Source: Candidatus Tepidiaquacellales bacterium UBA6667
Lineage (GTDB): Bacteria; Bacteroidota; Ignavibacteria; Tepidaquicellales; Tepidaquicellaceae
Reading direction: 5' to 3'
NCBI GenBank assembly: GCA_002455255.1
Contig: DKKL01000009.1
Span: forward strand, 1-11,756
DNA: 11,756 nucleotides
Within the stretch, counting starts at the first letter, position 1. Every line of letters begins with the position of its first letter. The notes beneath the pieces are model-generated. The model saw only the letters and a program-made list of their open reading frames with translations. It searched no databases and was not told where the DNA came from. Of this stretch, positions 7,501 through 11,756 are shown in pieces. The position numbers were made by a program, and so were the translations under genes.

Positions 7501-7736
7501 TTGCAAGTGGTGTTGATTTCGATTGGAGATCTTTCACTTGGATTATTGGAGGTGAAAACTCTGCATTCTGGAGACCTATGGGTATTGCTATTATATTCGG
7601 TCTGTTAGTATCAACTTTCTTAACTTTAATTATTATTCCTACAATATATTCATTTGTCGATGACATTTTTCTTAGACTCTTTAAAAAGAAAAAGAAGAAT
7701 GAAAATTATTTCCCGACAGGTGAACCTGCTATCTGA
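4551..7736 (+). CDS. RND-family efflux pump, inner-membrane transporter subunit (AcrB-like, HAE1-type)
   Basis: At 1061 aa this is a full-length proton-driven pump of the AcrB/MexB superfamily. TM1 spans about 12-30 with LPRESAPSI just after it. A first porter domain follows (to about 330), then TM2-6 with the proton-relay pair Asp398-Asp399 in GIIVDDAIVVIENVYR. TM7 begins near 535, a second porter domain follows (about 560-860), and TM8-12 complete the protein. In TM10 the position matching AcrB Lys940 is Arg936 (GIVVRNAIVLLDF), and RLRPIFLT (966-973) matches the conserved TM11 entry. The TM11-TM12 loop carries an extended DFDWRSFTWIIGGENSAFWRP segment, resembling RND pumps I recall from Bacteroidota. 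The C-terminus is lysine-rich. The Asp pair with a single TM4 motif fits drug/organic efflux better than metal efflux, but the substrate is not readable. A weak AGG lies 12 nt before the start. Confidence 0.95.
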   Translation: MKFFKLLQQNKVTVYILTVLIVIVGWISYTGLPRESAPSIKIPFVFITTIYPGVSPQDIENLVTDKIEKELKSISGVKNITSVSRESFSSISVEFNPDILIDDAIQKVRDKVSIAKSNMPKDIEEPQIIEINFSELPMMYVNLTGNVGLLKLKEVADKLEDKFETIDGVLSADVVGGLTREVQVEVDANRLKFYGITFNDLSNIISAENLNVPGGSVEIGESRFLVRTPGEYSDPTKIADLVVKSPQGNPIYVRDVAQVTYGTKERTTYSRENGKESVTLVIKKRSGGNIVNIAQHIKDIIAKNENNVIPAGINVSITGDESEQIKDTVHELENGIITGVVLVCIILFFFMGLKNALLTATSIPLSFLISFTILSIMGFTLNIVVLFTLILVLGIIVDDAIVVIENVYRLQEKEGYSPHDAAIEAPREVVFPVTIATLTIMAAFFPLVFFPGITGEFMKYLPITLIVCLASSLFVAMVISPIQASVFINFKRDKERSEKRKFRPIGKFLEWFDEKFFGAAMRRYEKTVRWTMKHRVVSILAVILLLISVFTLYGMFNNGVEFFPQVEPRQANVNITLPAGTDLTATNLFTKQIEDKLPAFEDIEYYIANVGSSNNPLDFSGDGIPNKSTVTLNFIDKQERSQSSFATVDEVRAAIDKIPGGKLEVALQTGGPPVGKPINIEISGYDFEKLGELSDLIMREVVTVPGAVDITSNFDKAVPELKIIVDRDRAALYKLNTATIGSTIRTAIYGFEASKYRVGDEEYNIMVRLNKDQKNNVEDIKQLYISNPDNVQIPLSSVAKVEFSGGIGSINRKDLKRVVTISGNVQGRNENEVILDIQNKLKDFQLPEGYAISYTGAQEDQQESQAFLGGAFGIALLLVYFLMVIEFNSLRTPLIIMFTIVLSLIGVLMGLLITQSPFSIVMTGIGVISLAGIVVRNAIVLLDFQKELERRGLERDEALIQAGIIRLRPIFLTAAATILGIIPLASGVDFDWRSFTWIIGGENSAFWRPMGIAIIFGLLVSTFLTLIIIPTIYSFVDDIFLRLFKKKKKNENYFPTGEPAI

Positions 7737-7743
7737 TTAGTTT

Positions 7744-7778
7744 AAAGCCCTCAAATTATTTTTGGGGGCTTTTTTTTT
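7744..7778 (+). terminator. Intrinsic terminator of the efflux operon
   Basis: AGCCCTCAAA (7746-7755) pairs with TTTTGGGGGCT (7761-7770 region), a 10-bp stem with one T-G pair and a TTATT loop. It is followed by a run of nine T (7770-7778) and preceded by AAA. It lies 7 bases after the pump stop codon and is a textbook Rho-independent terminator that separates the pump operon from the T9SS cargo genes. Confidence 0.93.
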
Positions 7779-7840
7779 CTCCCTCCCAATTCACAAATCC
7801 ACTTTTTTGTCTTTTGATTTTTATAGCAATCTTCATAAGT

Positions 7841-7864
7841 TTACCTATAAAATAATTTAGGTAA
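7841..7864. repeat. Inverted repeat in the leader of the T9SS cargo operon
   Basis: TTACCTA (7841-7847) and TAGGTAA (7858-7864) form a perfect 7-bp inverted repeat around a 10-nt TAAAATAATT centre. It ends 2 bp before the ATG at 7867. In RNA it would place a hairpin over the ribosome entry site; as DNA it could be a small operator. The 130-bp gap between the pump and the cargo genes otherwise holds the terminator and no clear promoter boxes. Confidence 0.4.
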
Positions 7865-7866
7865 TT

Positions 7867-9495
7867 ATGAAAACAACTTTTACATTTATATTAACTTTCT
7901 TAGCAACAATAAATCTGTTCTCACAGATTACAATTCAAAGGGTTAACTTCAAACCCAATAATATCAGTACATATTTTCAAAACACAGGAATCTTTAATCA
8001 AAATTCAACCATTAGTTCTGCTGGTTTTGAATGGCCCGCAGGTTCTCAGAAATTCGCAGTTTTCACTTCCGGCGTTTCTATGGCTTGTAAAATCAGTGAT
8101 AATCTTGCTTTTGTCTCTGCAAGTTATCGCGGTGAGTTTGCTCCGGGTACTTTTGTTAATGGTAATTTTATCACTAATCCAAATTTTAAAATATATTCTG
8201 TTAAATCATTTGATAATTGTTCTAACAATCCTGATTATGCTAACTGGGGTTTAATGGTTCCTTACGGTGCTCCTTATAAAGATGTAAATCAAAATGGACA
8301 ATATGATTGCGGTATTGATATACCCGGTTATCCAAATGCGTCCCAAACTATTTTTATGTGTCTTGGCGATGGTGACTTGTCGCAAAAATCTACCGGGGAA
8401 GGTTTCTCCGGTGGTGTTTTCAGCCCGCTTCTTAAAGTCCAGGCTGCCATCACTGCTTGGGGATATGATAATCCCGGTTTTGAAAATGTTCAGTTCGTTA
8501 AATATCATATCACAAATAAAAACAATAGAGTTTGGAATGGTTTTCATCTTGGTCTAATGGTTGATGCTGATATTGGTGATGCTGTTGATGACCGCTCAGG
8601 TTGTGATACTACAAAAGATTTAGGATTTGTTTATAACGGATCAAATGTTGATTTAGATTACGGAGCAAATCCTCCCGCCGTTGGTTTTCTTGTTTTGCGT
8701 TCTCCATTTATGTTGAAAAATGGAATCGCTGATTCATTGGGTATGTCTTCTTTCGCAACTTTGAGATGCGGTAGTTGTGCCGGACCGGTTGTTTGCAACA
8801 GTTCTAATAATACTCCAAACAATGCATACAATTTAATGAGAGGCTTTAAAAATGATGGCACACCAATATTAAATCCTACTGTTATCAACGGAACAAGAAA
8901 AACGAAATATTGTTTTTCAGGAGATCCTGAATCAAGTAGTGGTTGGAATGAAACTGTCGGTTTCATAAGGAACTGCGAAGGAGATACATCGATGACTGCT
9001 ATTACTCAAATTCTTCCCGGTAACAGAAGATTCTTGCTTAATTCCGGTGATGATAGTCTAAGCATAAATCCCGGTCAGTCTTTTGAATTCGTTTTTGCTC
9101 AATATATCGAAAGAGGTATTTCAAATTTGAATTCTGTTACTCGTTTAAAAAATAAAGTTTCCGCCATTAAAACATATTATAATTATGTCTCCGGAAGTGT
9201 CAATATATCAGCTCTCGGAGACTTAACCCCGCAGAATTATGAATTATTCCAAAACTATCCGAACCCTTTCAATCCGGAAACGAAAATAAAATTTGACATT
9301 TCAAAAACAGGTTCTGTTTCTCTTGAAATCTATGATATAACCGGAAAACTTATTGAACGATTGGCTAACAAAAACTTATCACCCGGCTCTTATGAGTATA
9401 TCTTTAATGGCTCTGCATTATCTTCAGGTATATATTATTACAAATTATCCGCAAATAACTTTTCTCAAACTAAAAAAATGTTATTACTAAAATGA
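7867..9495 (+). CDS. Secreted protein of unknown function with type IX secretion sorting domain (paralogue 1)
   Basis: This 542-aa protein begins with a Sec signal peptide (about 1-20, ending NLFSQ) and ends with an 84-residue type A T9SS sorting domain (459-542). The sorting-domain signature is ELFQNYPNPFNPETKIKFDI, then YDITGKLIERL, then SGIYYYKL...KKMLLLK. It should therefore cross the inner membrane by Sec and reach the cell surface or medium by T9SS. The central body is not a domain I can name. It has an acidic loop DVNQNGQYDCGID (139-151) resembling calcium-binding loops, and a second acidic stretch DADIGDAVDDRSGCD (233-247). It has about ten cysteines after the signal peptide, including CGSCAGPVVC (301-310), suggesting disulfides. 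The next gene is a paralogue with the same layout and overlaps it by 4 bp. Confidence 0.9.
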   Translation: MKTTFTFILTFLATINLFSQITIQRVNFKPNNISTYFQNTGIFNQNSTISSAGFEWPAGSQKFAVFTSGVSMACKISDNLAFVSASYRGEFAPGTFVNGNFITNPNFKIYSVKSFDNCSNNPDYANWGLMVPYGAPYKDVNQNGQYDCGIDIPGYPNASQTIFMCLGDGDLSQKSTGEGFSGGVFSPLLKVQAAITAWGYDNPGFENVQFVKYHITNKNNRVWNGFHLGLMVDADIGDAVDDRSGCDTTKDLGFVYNGSNVDLDYGANPPAVGFLVLRSPFMLKNGIADSLGMSSFATLRCGSCAGPVVCNSSNNTPNNAYNLMRGFKNDGTPILNPTVINGTRKTKYCFSGDPESSSGWNETVGFIRNCEGDTSMTAITQILPGNRRFLLNSGDDSLSINPGQSFEFVFAQYIERGISNLNSVTRLKNKVSAIKTYYNYVSGSVNISALGDLTPQNYELFQNYPNPFNPETKIKFDISKTGSVSLEIYDITGKLIERLANKNLSPGSYEYIFNGSALSSGIYYYKLSANNFSQTKKMLLLK

Positions 9496-11084
9496 AAAAC
9501 TTAATAAAATTTTTTCTTATCGCCATTATATTATTATCCTCTTACCAATTCACATACTCGCAAAATATCTCAATTGGTGGAAATAATATAAATGTATTCG
9601 TATCAAATAAAGGAATTATAGGGAATAATAATTCTCAAGGTGGTCAACGCCCGGGATTCGAATATCCCGCAAACTCCAATAAATATTGTTCTTTCTCAAG
9701 CGGGTTAAATATCTCTGCCTATTTTCAAAATGAATTAAGAATGATATCCACATCTTACATTGGTGAATTTAAACCGGGTTATACAGAAAATGGAATATTT
9801 AAATCTGACAGCAGATTCAAATTTTACAAAGTCAAAAAAACTGATTACCCCGGCATCTCTTGGGATTATGATAACTGGCATTTGATGATTCCTTTTGGTG
9901 CTCCTTTTCACGATATAAATAATAATGGTATCTACGAACCTTCTATTGATAAACCGGGAATTAAAAATGCAGAAGAAACTATATTCATCGCTTTGACTGA
10001 TTCCGATTCTTCATCTCATAATTTTGGTGAAGGTTTCGGTGGTGGTACTAAACCTCTGTTTTGCGATTTAGGTTTAACCTTGTGGACTTACAATACTCCT
10101 TTACTTCAAAATGTAGTTTTTATTAAACATAAGTTTACAAATAAGTCATCTGTAGTTTGGCAAGATACTCAGTTTGGATATTTCAATGATAGTGACGTTG
10201 GTGACGCTAATGATGATTTCACCGGAGTAGATTCTGTCTTAAAATTCAGCTACACTTATAACTCAAAAAATAATGATTCTGATTATGGAATTGCTCCACC
10301 CTCTTTCGGACTTATGTTTCTTAAAACCCCAGAAAATGTTGGAATGACATCCGGCATTCCTTTGCCAAGACCTTCTAGTCTTCCTGAATGCATTGGTGAA
10401 ACATCCATATCTACGTTAGAAGCAAGAAATATGCTTCTCGGTCTAAAAAAAGATGGTTCCACCTGGAAAGTTCACAGATCAAATCCATTAAAACCAACTA
10501 AATATGTTTTCCCGGGTAACCCTGAAACAAATAGCGGATGGGTGAATTCAAACGGATTCACAATTGACTGCATCGGTTCAAATGTAATGGTTTTTGATTC
10601 ATTATACGGCGGAGATATTAAACTAATAATGAATACAAATCCAAATTCATTAAATGTTTCTCCCGGAAATTCTGTTGATATTATTTCAACTCAGTTTGTT
10701 GCCAGGGGTACATCAAATTTAAATTCGGTTACAAGATTAAAACAACTTGCAGATTCTATCAAAACTTTCTTTGATGGCGGTACAGTAATTGGCATCCCTT
10801 CAAATGTTTCAGAAGTCCCGGTTGATTTCCAACTTTTCCAAAACTTTCCAAACCCATTCAATCCTGAAACCAATATAAAATTTAATATTCCTGAAAGGAC
10901 ATTAGTAAGTTTAGATGTCGTGGATATTACCGGCAGAAAAGTTAAAACAATCGTTAACGAAGTATTAAATTCCGGTTCTTATAATTATACTTTTGACGGC
11001 TCAAATCTGACAAGCGGAATTTATTTCTACCGCCTCACTTCCGGCAATTTTTCCCAAACCAAAAAAATGATTCTACTAAAATGA
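9492..11084 (+). CDS. Secreted protein of unknown function with type IX secretion sorting domain (paralogue 2)
   Basis: This 530-aa protein has a Sec signal peptide (about 1-24, ending TYSQ) and a type A T9SS sorting domain at 447-530, the same 84-residue length as in its neighbour (QLFQNFPNPFNPETNIKFNI ... SGIYFYRL ... KKMILLK). The body aligns with paralogue 1 throughout. GFEYPANSNKY...FSSGL (55-71) matches GFEWPAGSQKF...FTSGV, DINNNGIYEPSID (141-153) matches its acidic loop, and DSDVGDANDDFTGVD (233-247) matches its second acidic stretch. RGTSNLNSVTRLK (405-417) lies before the sorting domain in both. It has only about four cysteines, against ten in paralogue 1. Its ATG overlaps the TGA of paralogue 1 (ATGA), implying translational coupling and an ancient tandem duplication. 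Function is unknown. Confidence 0.9.
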   Translation: MKNLIKFFLIAIILLSSYQFTYSQNISIGGNNINVFVSNKGIIGNNNSQGGQRPGFEYPANSNKYCSFSSGLNISAYFQNELRMISTSYIGEFKPGYTENGIFKSDSRFKFYKVKKTDYPGISWDYDNWHLMIPFGAPFHDINNNGIYEPSIDKPGIKNAEETIFIALTDSDSSSHNFGEGFGGGTKPLFCDLGLTLWTYNTPLLQNVVFIKHKFTNKSSVVWQDTQFGYFNDSDVGDANDDFTGVDSVLKFSYTYNSKNNDSDYGIAPPSFGLMFLKTPENVGMTSGIPLPRPSSLPECIGETSISTLEARNMLLGLKKDGSTWKVHRSNPLKPTKYVFPGNPETNSGWVNSNGFTIDCIGSNVMVFDSLYGGDIKLIMNTNPNSLNVSPGNSVDIISTQFVARGTSNLNSVTRLKQLADSIKTFFDGGTVIGIPSNVSEVPVDFQLFQNFPNPFNPETNIKFNIPERTLVSLDVVDITGRKVKTIVNEVLNSGSYNYTFDGSNLTSGIYFYRLTSGNFSQTKKMILLK

Positions 11085-11095
11085 TTCACTCCCAT

Positions 11096-11148
11096 TCATC
11101 CGGATATAATTTATTATTCATCTTCTTACTCCTCTCATATCCGGATGA
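11096..11148. repeat. Long inverted repeat between convergent transcription units
   Basis: TCATCCGGATAT (11096-11107) and ATATCCGGATGA (11137-11148) are perfect 12-bp complements around a 29-nt pyrimidine-rich loop. Each arm also contains the self-complementary ATCCGGAT. It lies 11 bp after the second T9SS cargo gene and 12 bp before the stop end of the leftward toxin gene, so it may end or stabilise transcripts from both sides. There is no T-run on either strand, so it is not a standard intrinsic terminator. A REP-like element is another option. Confidence 0.7.
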
Positions 11149-11160
11149 TGATTTATGGGA

Positions 11161-11493
11161 TTAATAAGTTAATAATTTATCGAGTTCGGTTTTCACTAAT
11201 TTTAACTCCTCATCAGAAATTTCTCCGATTTTTTTTAAAATTCTTGATTTACTTACAACTCTTATTTGGAAAACTAAAATTTCAGAATTATTTTTTAATC
11301 CATTTGTAATATTTTTATTTAATTTTACAGTACCTTTGAATCCTTTTAGTTTTGAAGATAAAGGACAAACAATTACAATTTCTGAATAATTGTTTAAAGT
11401 ATTTCCACTTAAAATTAATACTGGTCTTTTTCCACCTTGTTCCTGACCTTTGATTGGTTCAAGAACTGCAAAATATAAATCCTTTTGCTTCAT
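11161..11493 (-). CDS. MazF/PemK-family toxin, probable endoribonuclease
   Basis: This 110-aa protein has the usual MazF length. The N-terminal strand-loop motif KDLYFAVLEPIKGQEQGGKRPVLILSG (about 4-30) matches the family pattern 'G.I....L.P..G.EQ.G.RPVLV', with Arg23 at the conserved arginine. VIVCPLSSK (about 40-48) matches the second active-site strand, where many members have P-(L/I)-T-S; here the threonine position is Ser46. Family members cut single-stranded mRNA and are held inactive by the cognate antitoxin. The ATG overlaps the stop of the upstream antitoxin gene by four bases, the normal toxin-antitoxin arrangement. The protein appears intact. Confidence 0.88.
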   Translation of the reverse strand: MKQKDLYFAVLEPIKGQEQGGKRPVLILSGNTLNNYSEIVIVCPLSSKLKGFKGTVKLNKNITNGLKNNSEILVFQIRVVSKSRILKKIGEISDEELKLVKTELDKLLTY

Positions 11494-11738
11494 TTTTCAT
11501 AATTTTTTAAAATTAAATCGTAATCTTCTAACCCACTCTCAGCTAACTCTATCATTTCCTTATCTTTACTCATTTCCTTGAATGATTTTGCATATTCCAA
11601 TTTTTCTAATTCCTGAAAATATAAATTTAATGCTTCTTCAATAATTTTATTTTTTGGTTTTTTATTATTTTTTGAATATGTAGATAATCTTTCAAAAACG
11701 CATTCGTCTAAAGAACTTGTAAATGTTTTGTTTTTCAT
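11490..11738 (-). CDS. Ribbon-helix-helix-like antitoxin of the MazF-type toxin
   Basis: This 82-aa acidic-tailed protein is encoded directly before the toxin. Residues about 4-45 look like a ribbon-helix-helix fold: strand TFTSSLD, helix ECVFERLSTYSKN, a short turn at KPKNK, then helix IIEEALNLYFQELEK. The C-terminal half (about 46-82) is charged and probably flexible, suited to wrapping and neutralising the toxin. The assignment rests mainly on this layout and on the 4-bp overlap with the MazF-like gene. The gene is complete, starting at 11738, with no Shine-Dalgarno sequence. The protein probably represses its own operon as RHH antitoxins do. Confidence 0.78.
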   Translation of the reverse strand: MKNKTFTSSLDECVFERLSTYSKNNKKPKNKIIEEALNLYFQELEKLEYAKSFKEMSKDKEMIELAESGLEDYDLILKNYEK

Positions 11739-11740
11739 AA

Positions 11741-11754
11741 TTTATAATTATAAA
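11741..11754. promoter_or_regulatory. Possible operator/promoter of the toxin-antitoxin operon
   Basis: TTTATAATTATAAA is a perfect 14-bp palindrome ending 2 bp upstream of the antitoxin start codon (minus strand). RHH antitoxins commonly bind palindromes over their own promoter, and this one contains TATAAT-like sequence on both strands. It is made only of A and T, and the window ends at 11756, so chance cannot be excluded and the rest of the promoter is unseen. Confidence 0.35.
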
Positions 11755-11756
11755 TA

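Noticed and set aside
7867..11160. Recent duplication or mobile element carrying the two T9SS genes
   Set aside because: The paralogues differ widely in DNA and protein sequence, there are no flanking terminal repeats or transposase, and base composition matches the neighbours. It looks like an old tandem duplication.

Overview
The window is AT-rich bacterial DNA. Two large secreted proteins end in the sorting domain of the type IX secretion system, with the 'N(Y/F)PNPFNPET.I.F.I' signature. Together with the almost complete lack of Shine-Dalgarno sequences and the TetR-TolC-adaptor-RND gene order, this points to the Bacteroidota/Chlorobi/Ignavibacteria part of the FCB group. The lineage is inferred from motifs; no marker gene is present to place it more precisely.

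Layout. (1) Bases 1-100 hold the 3' part of a tRNA with a CAT anticodon and its intrinsic terminator. (2) Bases 116-1132, minus strand, encode an exported substrate-binding protein of the BMP/PnrA family, with no transporter partner in view. (3) Bases 1133-1498 are a divergent intergenic region. It carries two palindromes of identical geometry (GGAAACT-N14-AGTTTCC), a 13-bp tandem repeat between them and a possible promoter. (4) Bases 1499-7736 form a compact plus-strand operon: a TetR-family regulator, a TolC-like outer membrane factor, a lipoprotein membrane-fusion adaptor and an RND inner-membrane pump, closed by a strong intrinsic terminator. Together these form a complete tripartite efflux pump with its own regulator. 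(5) Bases 7867-11084 are a two-gene plus-strand unit of paralogous secreted proteins, 542 and 530 aa, overlapping by ATGA. Both have a signal peptide, a shared body of unknown function with acidic metal-binding-like loops, and a type A T9SS sorting domain. (6) Bases 11096-11148 hold a long inverted repeat between convergent units. (7) Bases 11161-11738, minus strand, encode a MazF/PemK-type toxin preceded by a ribbon-helix-helix-like antitoxin, overlapping by ATGA and with an AT-rich palindrome upstream.

How the genes work together. The regulator is 1 bp upstream of the pump genes, so it is probably cotranscribed with them. The twin palindromes upstream are the best candidates for its operators, giving an autoregulated efflux operon. 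The T9SS cargo pair should be exported by Sec and then moved to the surface by a type IX machinery encoded elsewhere. No clearly new multi-gene system is visible. The least explained items are the twin-palindrome regulatory region and the body domain shared by the two T9SS cargo proteins.
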